Source: Treponema sp. (GTDB lineage: Bacteria > Spirochaetota > Spirochaetia > Treponematales > Breznakiellaceae). Taken from it: a DNA stretch of 19,725 nucleotides. Positions 1-7,123 of this stretch are shown piece by piece. The notes under the pieces were generated by a model that had not been told where the DNA came from, searched no databases, and saw only the letters and a list, made by a program, of their open reading frames with translations. Position 1 is the first letter of the stretch; the number at the start of each line of letters is the position of its first letter. The stretch lies in assembly GCA_031270205.1 (NCBI GenBank), contig JAISYA010000175.1, positions 1 through 19,725 on the forward strand, in the 5' to 3' direction. A program made the translations under genes and the position numbers.

Positions 1-6
1 AAAAAC

Positions 7-39
7 GCAGTTTTGCAAGGCTTTAGCCTGAAAAACTGC
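7..39. terminator. Nested hairpin at window start, possible terminator
   Basis: Inverted arms GCAGTTTT (7-14) and AAAACTGC (32-39) enclose a second stem, AGGC (18-21) with GCCT (26-29), around a TTTA loop. It could be a terminator for a gene left of the window or part of the repeat-rich leader of the kinase gene. No T-run follows the outer stem, so termination is uncertain. Confidence 0.35.
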
Positions 40-50
40 AAGAGCCTGGT

Positions 51-115
51 CCAAAACCGTGCCCCCGGCTATGCCGGGAACGTGAGCGCACAGTCAATTA
101 GTTTTGGAACAGGCT
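51..115 (+). repeat. Dispersed palindromic repeat, copy 1
   Basis: This ~65 bp element recurs at 2855-2918 in the same orientation with about six substitutions and one single-base indel. It is a nested palindrome. The outer arms CCAAAAC and GTTTTGG extend outward to a 16 bp stem with one mismatch (42-57 with 101-116). An inner stem CCCGGC (64-69) pairs with GCCGGG (73-78) around a TAT loop. The design resembles REP or MITE-type intergenic repeats. It ends 20 bp before the kinase start codon, so it lies in that gene's promoter or 5' leader. No coding potential is seen. Confidence 0.8.
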
Positions 116-135
116 CAGGGTATAAGGATATATAA

Positions 136-2751
136 ATGCTCAAAGATGTTAGTCTCAAAACCAAGATATTCTTCATGGTTTCGACTGTTGTTATCGTATC
201 TTTTCTAACGCTTACATTGGTTGTTTCCAACAGAACCTTTGATATGGCCAGGAAAGACGCATTCAATCTGGCCCAGGAGACGGCCGACAAATACCGGTAT
301 CAAATTATGGCGGAATTGCAGGGCGCCCGGATAACGGCGGAAACGCTGGCCACGGTGTTTGAGACCCTAAAGGATCATAATCTTACCGACAGGACCATGA
401 TGAACGCTATTCTGAGAAACGCCCTGATGAAAAAGGAATATATAACCGCGTTCTGTATTGCCTACGATCCCGACGCCCTGGACGGAAAGGACGCGGAGTA
501 CGCCGGCCTTCAGCCGACGTATGACGAAACGGGAAGGTTCGCCCCCTATTGGAACAAACTGGGCGGTAATATAGCGGTGGAGCCTCTATACGATATTGAT
601 ATCGCGGACTGGTATGTCGTTCCCAAAGCGACGCGGCATGAATACATTACCGATCCGTATCCCTATCAAGTCCAGGGAAATGAGGTAATGCTGGCCAGCC
701 TGATATTCCCGATCTTACACAACGATGAATTTATCGGTATCATATCTTCCGACATTGTCCTGGACAAACTGCAGGAAATGATCTCCAATGTGAACCCCCA
801 CGGGCAGGGGGGATATACCCAGATTTTTACAAACACGGGAACCGTTGTGGCGCACCCCGATAAACTCTATCTGGGGAAAGATTTAGCGGAATCCCTTGTG
901 TATGATATGATGGCGGCGGATCCTTCCGGCAAACTGGATCTTTCACAGTTGGACCAGGAGACGTCCCTGGCCATACTGCAAGCCGACCCGGCCATGCTGC
1001 GGTACGTAACGGAAGCGAAGGACGCCATCAGAAACGGTGAAACCTACATCGCGAGCGGTAAGGATTCCTATAGGGTATATTTTCCGATCAAATTCAGCGC
1101 GATAACGAGGCCCTGGTCGGTGGCGGTAAGCATTCCCATGACCAGGGTTCTGGATAACGCCCTCGGTATCCGCAATTACGTTATCCTGGTATCGGTAATC
1201 GCGATATGTGTTATCATGCTCGTGCTTTATTTTATCGCGAGAAATATTACCAGGCCGATTCTCACATTGTCGGATACCGCCAAAATTCTCGGCGAGGGGA
1301 ATTTCGATACGGAGGTGCCGCTGATTCAGAGCAACGATGAAATCGGCACTTTGGCAAAAGCATTCAGGTTCATGGCCGAAAAAATCAACCATCTTATCAA
1401 GGAAATGCAGGAGTACGCGAAATCCCTTGAAAGCGCGATGAAGGAGGCCATGGCGGCGAACAAAGCAAAAACCCTTTTCCTGGCCAATATGAGCCATGAA
1501 ATGCGCACGCCGATGAACGCCATTATCGGCATGACCGCCATTGGAAAATCGGCGTCCGGCGCGAAAAAAAAGAACTACGCCTTTGGGAAGATTGAAGACG
1601 CCTCCACTCACCTTTTGGGAGTTATCAATGACATTCTGGATATGTCAAAGATAGAAGCCGACAAGTTTGAGCTTTCCGCGGCGGAGTTCAATTTTGAAAA
1701 AATGCTGCAAAAAGTCGTCAACGTCATCAATTTCCGCATAGATGAAAAGAAACAGCATTTTACCGTACATATTGATAACAATATCCCCCGGATATTGAAC
1801 GGCGACGATCAGCGGCTGGCGCAGGTGATAACCAACCTGCTTTCCAACGCGGTAAAGTTTACCCCCGAATTCGGTTCAATCAGTCTTGACACGCGTTTTC
1901 TTAAAGAAGAAAACGGCCTCTGTACCATACAAACCGAAGTGGCCGATACGGGAATTGGTATTTCCGAAGAACAGCAATCGCGTCTTTTTACATCTTTTGA
2001 ACAGGCCGAACGCAGCACGTCACGCAAGTTTGGCGGCACCGGTTTGGGGCTTGCCATTTCCAAACGCATCGTCGAGATGATGGGCGGGACAATCCTGATA
2101 AAATCGGAACCCGGCAAGGGTTCGGTTTTTACATTCACCGTACAGATTGAACGCGGCGTCGAAACAGACGCCGACGCGCCGGTATTCTCCGCCGAAGGAG
2201 CGGCAGCGAGTGTCCTTCCGGAATCTGACAGCCTCCGGGATACGGATACTTTTCAGCCTGACACCGGCGCGGGGGACGCCGCCGAACATTCCGCGTCCGC
2301 GGAAATGCCACAGGCGGATAATTTCAGATGTCGCCGCGTATTGCTGGTCGAGGATGTGGAAATTAACCGCGAGATTGTACTCGAACTGCTTGAACCGACC
2401 GGGCTTGAAATTGACTGCGCGGAAAACGGCACGGAGGCGTTACGGAAATTCAGCGAAGCGCCGGACAAATACGATATGATTTTTATGGATGTACAGATGC
2501 CGGAGATGGACGGATACGAAGCCACCCGAAAAATCAGGGAATTTGAAACAGAAAAAAATCAGCGCAAGGCGGACGTGGAGTTTCCTCAGGGAATACCAAT
2601 TGTCGCGATGACCGCCAACGTGTTCCGCGAGGATATTGAAAGATGCCTTGAAACCGGTATGAACGACCACATCGGTAAACCGCTTAACTTTGAAGAGGTC
2701 CTCGTAAAACTGCGGAAATACCTGCCGGAGTTAGGCTCAAACAGGGTGTGA
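136..2751 (+). CDS. Hybrid sensor histidine kinase (Cache-HAMP-HisKA-HATPase-REC)
   Basis: An inner-membrane sensor kinase of 871 aa. Transmembrane helix 1 (residues ~10-30) and helix 2 (~347-368) flank a large periplasmic region of Cache type, expected to bind small ligands. Then come a HAMP linker (~370-425), a short coiled coil, and a HisKA domain with phospho-acceptor His454 in the motif NMSHEMRTPMN. The ATPase domain shows an N-box (NLLSNAVKF, ~567-575), G1 box DTGIGI (Asp604) and G2 box GGTGLGLAI. After a low-complexity linker the C-terminal receiver has acidic VEDVE, phospho-acceptor Asp785 (FMDVQMPEMDG) and a KP motif. All catalytic residues are present. There is no Hpt domain and no partner regulator in the window, so its phosphorelay partner lies elsewhere. 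Start ATG 136 follows AAGGA at 124-128. The gene is visibly more A+T-rich than the metabolic genes, carries an A8 run (1564-1571), and is bracketed by the two repeat copies. The ligand is unknown. Confidence 0.95.
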   Translation: MLKDVSLKTKIFFMVSTVVIVSFLTLTLVVSNRTFDMARKDAFNLAQETADKYRYQIMAELQGARITAETLATVFETLKDHNLTDRTMMNAILRNALMKKEYITAFCIAYDPDALDGKDAEYAGLQPTYDETGRFAPYWNKLGGNIAVEPLYDIDIADWYVVPKATRHEYITDPYPYQVQGNEVMLASLIFPILHNDEFIGIISSDIVLDKLQEMISNVNPHGQGGYTQIFTNTGTVVAHPDKLYLGKDLAESLVYDMMAADPSGKLDLSQLDQETSLAILQADPAMLRYVTEAKDAIRNGETYIASGKDSYRVYFPIKFSAITRPWSVAVSIPMTRVLDNALGIRNYVILVSVIAICVIMLVLYFIARNITRPILTLSDTAKILGEGNFDTEVPLIQSNDEIGTLAKAFRFMAEKINHLIKEMQEYAKSLESAMKEAMAANKAKTLFLANMSHEMRTPMNAIIGMTAIGKSASGAKKKNYAFGKIEDASTHLLGVINDILDMSKIEADKFELSAAEFNFEKMLQKVVNVINFRIDEKKQHFTVHIDNNIPRILNGDDQRLAQVITNLLSNAVKFTPEFGSISLDTRFLKEENGLCTIQTEVADTGIGISEEQQSRLFTSFEQAERSTSRKFGGTGLGLAISKRIVEMMGGTILIKSEPGKGSVFTFTVQIERGVETDADAPVFSAEGAAASVLPESDSLRDTDTFQPDTGAGDAAEHSASAEMPQADNFRCRRVLLVEDVEINREIVLELLEPTGLEIDCAENGTEALRKFSEAPDKYDMIFMDVQMPEMDGYEATRKIREFETEKNQRKADVEFPQGIPIVAMTANVFREDIERCLETGMNDHIGKPLNFEEVLVKLRKYLPELGSNRV

Positions 2752-2854
2752 AGCATAAGAAAATAAAGGTTTCCCGGCATTGAAAAAGCGGGCATCCCCG
2801 TCACGCCTTTGAAACTCAACATGCTCAGATTTTGCCCGGTCCGCCTCATGGATT
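2752..2854. other. Non-coding spacer after kinase gene
   Basis: About 100 bp separate the kinase stop from repeat copy 2. In one forward frame it reads as ~30 stop-free residues (GIEKAGIPVTPLKLNM and onward), which could be a decayed gene end, but there is no start and I recognise no family. Otherwise I see nothing in it. Confidence 0.4.
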
Positions 2855-2918
2855 CCAAAACCGAGCCCCCGGCTGGCCGGGAACGTTAGCGCACAATCAA
2901 TTGGTTTTGGGACAGGCT
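2855..2918 (+). repeat. Dispersed palindromic repeat, copy 2
   Basis: The partner of the 51-115 element, in direct orientation. The outer arms CCAAAACC (2855-2862) and GGTTTTGG (2903-2910) pair perfectly over 8 bp. The inner stem CCCGGC (2868-2873) pairs with GCCGGG (2876-2881) around a TG loop. The loop differs from copy 1 in length and sequence while the stem is intact, which suggests selection on structure. The end of the element, CAGGCT (2913-2918), can also pair with AGCCTG (2942-2947). It may act as a terminator for the kinase transcript; no T-run is present. Confidence 0.8.
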
Positions 2919-2956
2919 TTCATGCAAAAAATCTGTTTAACAGCCTGAAATACCGC

Positions 2957-2985
2957 TTGACATTATTGACAGAAGCGGCTATAGT
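2957..2985 (+). promoter_or_regulatory. Sigma70-like promoter for metY
   Basis: A perfect -35 TTGACA (2957-2962) is separated by 17 bp from a -10 TATAGT (2980-2985), predicting transcription start near 2992. A second TTGACA at 2966-2971 is too close to this -10 to be used with it. The next gene on this strand is metY, giving a leader of about 270 nt. Confidence 0.75.
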
Positions 2986-3008
2986 ATCATCAAATACATA
3001 TTAAAGCT

Positions 3009-3045
3009 ATGTAAATAATATAATTTACATGGAATGTATGTAAAT
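3009..3045 (+). promoter_or_regulatory. Triple ATGTAAAT/ATTTACAT dyad array in metY leader
   Basis: Three 8 bp arms alternate in orientation: ATGTAAAT (3009-3016), ATTTACAT (3023-3030), ATGTAAAT (3038-3045), with spacers of 6 and 7 bp. The array begins ~17 bp after the predicted transcription start. As DNA it looks like an operator with three half-sites; as RNA the middle arm could pair with either neighbour but not both. Placement suggests control of metY, but no regulator is identifiable in the window. Confidence 0.6.
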
Positions 3046-3263
3046 CATTAAGGGTGTTTACCGGAATAGACCGCTGCCGCCGCGTCCGGTATCATCATTT
3101 AGTGAGAGAAGAAATGCGCAATCCCTGTGGAGTGTGTACCCCGGTTTGTCCCGTTGGGAATGAGCGGAAACGGTACGGAAGCTCCGCCGTATCTGAGGCA
3201 GGAGTTTACCTGGCCCAGAATCGGGGCGCAATTTTTATTTACGCTGCCAAAAGGAGATTTACC
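3046..3263 (+). other. Long metY leader with in-frame Cys-rich reading frame
   Basis: This is the rest of the metY 5' untranslated region, G+C-rich unlike the A+T-rich array before it. A reading frame in phase with metY runs through it without a stop. An ATG at 3114, preceded by GAGAGAAG, would give a 50-residue N-terminal extension beginning MRNPCGVCTPVC with three cysteines. I do not recognise a SAM riboswitch, T-box or cobalamin riboswitch. It may be a structured leader or merely untranslated sequence. Confidence 0.4.
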
Positions 3264-4553
3264 ATGAGCAACGAAAATTACCAGTTTGAAACATTGCAGA
3301 TTCATGTGGGTCAGGAACGGCCGGACCCCGCCACCGACGCGCGGGCGGTGCCTATTTATCAGACATCGTCCTATGTGTTCAAGGACCCCGCCCAGGCTGC
3401 GGGGCGCTTTGCCCTCACCGAGCCGGGGAACATCTACACCCGCATCATGAACCCCACCTGGGACGTCTTCGAGCAGAGGATCGCCGCGCTGGAAAAAGGG
3501 GTCGCCGCTTTGGCCACCGCCTCCGGGGCCGCCGCTACCGCTTACGCCATTCAGAATATCGCCCGGAGCGGGGATCACATCGTTTCGGATTTCCAGATTT
3601 ACGGCGGAACCTTTAACCTCTTTGCAAACACTCTCAAAGACTTCGGCGTGGACACGACGTTTGTGGACGGCAGCAAACCGGAGAATTTTGAAAAGGCGAT
3701 CAAGGCCAACACGAAGGCGATCTTTTTTGAGACCCTGGGGAACCCCAACGCCTCGGTGGTGGATATTGAGGCGGTAGCGGAAATCGCCCACAGGCACGGC
3801 ATCCCCCTAATCGTGGACAATACCTTTGCCACCCCCTACCTGCTGCGTCCCATAGAATACGGCGCGGATGTGGTGGTTCATTCAGCCACTAAATTTATCG
3901 GCGGCCACGGTACGTCCATCGGCGGGGTGCTGGTGGATGCGGGCAAATTTGACTGGGCGGCAAACGACAAATTCCCCGGCCTCAGCAAGCCCAACCCCAG
4001 CTATCACGGTGTGGTCTTTACCGACGCGGCAAAAAACCTGGCCTATATCATCAAGGCCCGGACCACCCTGCTTCGGGATACCGGCGCGGCCCTCTCCCCC
4101 TTTAACGCCTTCCTCTTCCTCCAGGGCCTTGAGACCCTTTCTCTCAGGGTGGAACGGCACGTGGAAAATACCCTCAAAGTGCTGGACTTCCTCAAAAGCC
4201 ATCCCCAGGTTGAAAAGGTAAACCACCCGGCCCTGCCGGAACACCGGGATCATGCGCTATACCGCCGTTACTTCCCCCGGGGCGGGGCCTCGATTTTCAC
4301 CTTTGAAATTAAAGGCGGCGCGGAAGCGGCCAGGGGATTTATCGCCAACCTGAAACTGTTCTCGCTTCTTGCCAATGTGGCGGACGTGAAGTCTCTGGTG
4401 ATCCACCCCGCTTCCACCACCCATTCCCAGGTGGACGAAAAAGATTTGCTGGAACAGGGGATCAAACCCAACACCATCCGCCTTTCTATTGGTACCGAGC
4501 ATATCGACGACATTATCAACGACCTGAAATACGGTTTTGAAGGGGCGCGGTGA
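3264..4553 (+). CDS. metY: O-acetylhomoserine sulfhydrylase (aminocarboxypropyltransferase)
   Basis: A PLP enzyme of 429 aa in the Cys/Met metabolism family, cytoplasmic. It is expected to make homocysteine from O-acetylhomoserine and sulfide, or methionine from methanethiol. The N-terminus (FETLQIHVGQE, then TDARAVPIYQTSSYVF) is typical of the MetY branch. LIVDNTFATPYL holds the PLP-contacting Asp (~185), and VVHSATKFIGGHG holds the Schiff-base Lys210. The C-terminal substrate-binding part (VKSLVIHPASTTHSQ, then IRLSIGTEHIDDI) is complete. Length is normal for the family. I chose ATG 3264 over upstream in-frame starts at 3054 and 3114 because AAGGAG (3251-3256) sits 7 nt before it and family homology begins there. 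It is transcribed alone from the 2957 promoter and ends in hairpins shared with the convergent SWIM gene. Cystathionine gamma-synthase is a less likely alternative, because the MetY-type internal insertions are present. Confidence 0.95.
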   Translation: MSNENYQFETLQIHVGQERPDPATDARAVPIYQTSSYVFKDPAQAAGRFALTEPGNIYTRIMNPTWDVFEQRIAALEKGVAALATASGAAATAYAIQNIARSGDHIVSDFQIYGGTFNLFANTLKDFGVDTTFVDGSKPENFEKAIKANTKAIFFETLGNPNASVVDIEAVAEIAHRHGIPLIVDNTFATPYLLRPIEYGADVVVHSATKFIGGHGTSIGGVLVDAGKFDWAANDKFPGLSKPNPSYHGVVFTDAAKNLAYIIKARTTLLRDTGAALSPFNAFLFLQGLETLSLRVERHVENTLKVLDFLKSHPQVEKVNHPALPEHRDHALYRRYFPRGGASIFTFEIKGGAEAARGFIANLKLFSLLANVADVKSLVIHPASTTHSQVDEKDLLEQGIKPNTIRLSIGTEHIDDIINDLKYGFEGAR

Positions 4554-4568
4554 TTCAGCCCCGACAGA

Positions 4569-4592
4569 GGCGTTACGGACAAGTGTAACGCC
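4569..4592 (+). terminator. Hairpin after metY, probable terminator
   Basis: Perfect 8 bp arms GGCGTTAC (4569-4576) and GTAACGCC (4585-4592) enclose an 8 nt loop, starting 15 nt after the metY stop codon. No T-run follows, so it would be a U-less or Rho-assisted terminator or a 3'-end protector. Confidence 0.5.
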
Positions 4593-4628
4593 CGCCCGGC
4601 GCTCAATGAATGCTTCGATTGCGGGATA

Positions 4629-4656
4629 CGCAAGCCCGGCTTTAGCGGGGCTTGCG
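4629..4656. terminator. G+C-rich hairpin in convergent intergenic region
   Basis: Nine-bp arms CGCAAGCCC (4629-4637) and GGGCTTGCG (4648-4656) surround a loop containing GGCTTTAGCG. The core resembles the GGCTTTAGCC core of the hairpin at 7-39, so both may belong to one palindromic repeat family. It could serve as a bidirectional terminator between metY and the SWIM gene. Confidence 0.45.
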
Positions 4657-4678
4657 CGCCGCGGGGCGAGAGGGATAA

Positions 4679-4766
4679 TTTACCGCAAAGTGGTAAAGAA
4701 AATCGTCGCTGAAGGCTCTGGTGAAACGGCAGGTTTGGCGGACGCGAAAGGTACCGGTCACACCGG
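4679..4766. other. Two further small hairpins downstream of SWIM gene
   Basis: TTTACC (4679-4684) pairs with GGTAAA (4692-4697), and CCGGT (4754-4758) pairs with ACCGG (4762-4766) over a CAC loop. With the two hairpins before them, the 236 bp between the convergent stops contains four stem-loops and no gene. The 4754-4766 stem lies 24 bp beyond the SWIM stop and could be its terminator on the minus strand. Confidence 0.35.
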
Positions 4767-4789
4767 CGCAAGTACTGGGTTCAGGGCGG

Positions 4790-6391
4790 CTACTTACAGC
4801 CTAGAACCTCCATCATGGCCCGCCGGTTTTTGTACCAAATTTTGTATTGGCCTTTCATGTCCGCTATTACGGCTTTGCCGCCCGGTATTTTCGACATTTT
4901 TTCAAACAAGCTGGCGATATGTTCATAATGACTGCGTCCGGTATTTTGCGCCGCGTAATGATCAATGGCCTTCCGAAAGAGGGCGAGGGTCTTTTCGGGA
5001 AATTCGGCGGCAAAGTAGCGGTGGTATTTCTCTATACTGTTCATTGAAAGTTTTTTTTCGATATGCAGCATCAGTCTCTCGGCGGCTCCTTCGGCGGCTA
5101 AAAGATCAGATGCGGAATCATCATAAAAATTTTTTTTGCTTTCATAGCGGCTAAGCAAGTTTTCCAATTCCTCTGTCCATTCGGCGGCGGTAAAGGCCGA
5201 TTTATATATCCGGTAATAATGATCTTGAAAACGATCGTCGATAAATGAACGGGAGATACTCCGTATGGCTCGAACATCCTCTTCCTTCAGGGCAATTTGA
5301 AGAAGATAATCGTCCCACCTGTCGGAACAGTAATTATTCCGTTTTTTCGCGGCGTCAATAAAATCATAGATGAGTTTTTTCGCCGCGGCAAAATCATTTT
5401 GTTCGATTTTCTTTTCTACAACCATCCTGCGGAAAGACGTTATCTGTATATTTTCTTCAATACATTTCCACGCCTTATCCGGTTGTTGGCATCTGTTATA
5501 AAACTCAATTATCCGCCGCAGAATCTTTTCCGCGCCATAAGAACTCTTGTCCTGAATATTGTTTAACAATGTATACTGCAAATCAATAAAAGCGCCGGAA
5601 TCAATTTCTGCCGACACCCGCATCAACAGATCATTAAAACCGTCGAACATTGCCGTTCCCGCGTATTTTTTCTTCGTCAGTTCACTCATGCAATAGTCGT
5701 ATAGAGCGCGGACGTTCGTCTCCGGATCATCAGCGGCCTTTCCCAGAATTTCAAAGGGATAGGTCTCATAACTTTCGGATACATAATCGGCAATATCGCT
5801 GTCGTTCTTTTCAAGCCAGGACGCGAATTCTTCAATACAGGCCTGGGCAATCAATACCGCTTCCTGATTTTTCTTTGCCTCAAGATGCTGATCGGCCTTT
5901 TCAAACCATTGGTCCAGGATATCAATATCCAGAGTGTCTTCATGGTAATAATAGTCCTCAGCATTATAAAATTCCAGCGTTTCCAGGGCGCGGCATATGA
6001 CCGGGGCATATTTATTATTGTTTTTGCTTTCTATTTTTTCCGCAAATTCCAGCAAAACGGCGTTGGACAAGTCCGGGTTATTTTTTATCAGCCTGACGGT
6101 AAAATCATACAATTCTTCCCGGCTGAGCTTTTTAAGCACATCTTCGGCGCCGGCGCTTTTTCCCTTGCCGCTCTTTTTGCTGCCGGCGTTTTGCGTTATC
6201 CGCTCAGTTATGGCTTCCTCTATCATGGCGATATGTTTGCAGGGATAATAGTCGCTGGGACAAGAACAGGAAAAATCAACCGTCTGCTTTCCATTGGTAG
6301 TGATTTTTATGGTATATACCCCGTAATTGCCCTGATATTTCGCCCGCCAGTGATCGGGGGATGTTTCCTGTAAGCTGATGATATTGCTCAT
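4790..6391 (-). CDS. SWIM zinc-finger domain protein
   Basis: A 533 aa protein with a SWIM-type zinc-binding motif CxCx6CxH formed by Cys42, Cys44, Cys51 and His53 (SCSCPSDYYPCKH), preceded by a beta-rich segment (YGVYTIKITTNGKQTVDF) as usual for the domain. The rest is charged and helical, rich in Lys, Glu, Asp, Tyr and Ala, and resembles TPR-like helical repeats; no enzymatic motif is seen. SWIM domains are thought to bind DNA or protein. Bacterial members often sit beside SNF2 helicases or MoxR-VWA pairs, none of which occur here, so the function is unknown. No signal peptide or membrane helix; probably cytoplasmic. ATG 6391 is chosen because the domain-like sequence begins there and a TATAAT ends 6 bp upstream. 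A TTG at 6469 would add 26 residues without a Shine-Dalgarno. The gene is A+T-rich, with T8 runs at 5051-5058 and 5130-5137 on the plus strand. Confidence 0.8.
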   Translation of the reverse strand: MSNIISLQETSPDHWRAKYQGNYGVYTIKITTNGKQTVDFSCSCPSDYYPCKHIAMIEEAITERITQNAGSKKSGKGKSAGAEDVLKKLSREELYDFTVRLIKNNPDLSNAVLLEFAEKIESKNNNKYAPVICRALETLEFYNAEDYYYHEDTLDIDILDQWFEKADQHLEAKKNQEAVLIAQACIEEFASWLEKNDSDIADYVSESYETYPFEILGKAADDPETNVRALYDYCMSELTKKKYAGTAMFDGFNDLLMRVSAEIDSGAFIDLQYTLLNNIQDKSSYGAEKILRRIIEFYNRCQQPDKAWKCIEENIQITSFRRMVVEKKIEQNDFAAAKKLIYDFIDAAKKRNNYCSDRWDDYLLQIALKEEDVRAIRSISRSFIDDRFQDHYYRIYKSAFTAAEWTEELENLLSRYESKKNFYDDSASDLLAAEGAAERLMLHIEKKLSMNSIEKYHRYFAAEFPEKTLALFRKAIDHYAAQNTGRSHYEHIASLFEKMSKIPGGKAVIADMKGQYKIWYKNRRAMMEVLGCK

Positions 6392-6397
6392 AGTCGT

Positions 6398-6426
6398 ATT
6401 ATACTGCTCAATTCCTGTTTTTTCTA
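6398..6426 (-). promoter_or_regulatory. Possible promoter giving leaderless SWIM mRNA
   Basis: On the minus strand a perfect TATAAT (6403-6398) ends 6 bp before ATG 6391, with a weak -35 TAGAAA (6426-6421) at 17 bp spacing. Transcription would start at or beside the ATG, and no Shine-Dalgarno is seen close to it, consistent with a leaderless message. Confidence 0.35.
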
Positions 6427-6487
6427 TCCGGGTAAAGGGACGCGGGGGATAATACGCGAAACGCGGCAAACCGCCGGCGAAATTGGC

Positions 6488-7123
6488 CTAATACGTATTT
6501 TCATCCATGGCCTGAAATTTTTCCCTTGCCTTTTGAAGCAGGGCCAGTTCGCGGGTGATGGTTTTTTCGTAATTGAGTTCCCCGGTTTCCATGCGCAGGG
6601 CCTCGTCCTCCCAGAACTGGACTTTCGGTAAATTGACAAAACGGAAACGCCGTTCGCGGGCTTTTCCCGCCCATTCGCCTGCCGCCTGCCAGTAGCTCAG
6701 GGCCGCGCGAAAACAGCTTTCCGCCGTTTCAAGACTCTCCAGATTTTGCGCTTTCCAGGGGGCGTTGTAAAAGTAAGCGTTCCGTTTGTTCCACTTGTTT
6801 CCCAGAAAAAGGTACTGTTCAATAAGTTTGAGATTGATGTGCATGTTAAAAAGGTAGCGGTACTTTTCCCACTGGGTCTCGTTCTCGATCAGCGCCAGGG
6901 CGTAAAGGGGATTGGCAAAATCCGCCTGCATGGCCTGTTCAAGCCAGTAGATGTTCTCCATGGTATCGTCGGGGTACTGGTTATAGTGCAGATGAAAAAG
7001 GCGGTAATACTGTTCCTTGTAGGTAACGTAGTAGGCGTTCAGGGGAACGGGCGCGGCGAGTATAAGACCAAAAAGCGCCCATAAGGGTAACTTTCTAACG
7101 TATCTGTTCAGCCGTTTGCCCAC
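6488..7123 (-). CDS. Secreted or membrane-anchored protein of unknown function
   Basis: I do not recognise this 211 aa protein. It starts with a basic N-terminus and a hydrophobic stretch (LPLWALFGLILAAPVPLNA), probably a signal peptide cleaved before YYVTYKEQYY, or a single anchor. The mature part is unusually rich in Tyr, Trp, Phe, Asn and Glu and looks all-helical. Segments such as YWLEQAMQADFANPLYALALI and LESAESCFRAALSYWQ-like stretches suggest TPR-type helices. GTG 7123 is preferred because GGAGAG lies about 8 nt upstream; GTG at 7132 or 7129 are alternatives. Its start overlaps the end of tmk by ~29 bp on the same strand, which implies co-transcription and translational coupling. The SWIM gene follows ~97 bp later. 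A lineage-restricted periplasmic protein is the safest reading. Confidence 0.7.
   Translation of the reverse strand: MGKRLNRYVRKLPLWALFGLILAAPVPLNAYYVTYKEQYYRLFHLHYNQYPDDTMENIYWLEQAMQADFANPLYALALIENETQWEKYRYLFNMHINLKLIEQYLFLGNKWNKRNAYFYNAPWKAQNLESLETAESCFRAALSYWQAAGEWAGKARERRFRFVNLPKVQFWEDEALRMETGELNYEKTITRELALLQKAREKFQAMDENTY

Noticed and set aside
1564..1571. A8 run in the kinase (and A8/T8 runs at 7793-7800, 5051-5058, 5130-5137) as phase-variable tracts
   Set aside because: Eight-base A/T runs are common in lysine/phenylalanine-coding A+T-rich DNA; there is no supporting context as with the G9 tract.
943..1611. 222-codon minus-strand frame inside the kinase gene
   Set aside because: Antisense shadow of a gene whose domains are fully intact; His/Arg/Gly-rich translation typical of shadows.
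2766..2854. Decayed gene fragment after the kinase
   Set aside because: About 30 stop-free codons without start or recognised family; too short to call a pseudogene.
1..2918. Composite transposon around the kinase
   Set aside because: No transposase, integrase, or clear target-site duplication is present; the repeats are short non-coding palindromes.
3054..3263. Longer metY start giving a 499 aa protein
   Set aside because: The added 70 residues lack family character, whereas ATG 3264 has AAGGAG at ideal spacing and starts at the normal N-terminus. The leader is kept only as a finding.
2992..3263. SAM riboswitch or T-box in the metY leader
   Set aside because: I find no recognisable conserved core of SAM-I/IV, T-box or cobalamin elements; only the dyad array stands out.
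4537..5154. Forward 205-codon reading frame across the intergenic region
   Set aside because: Most of it lies antisense to the SWIM gene and the rest over hairpins; composition is not protein-like and no Shine-Dalgarno or family is seen.
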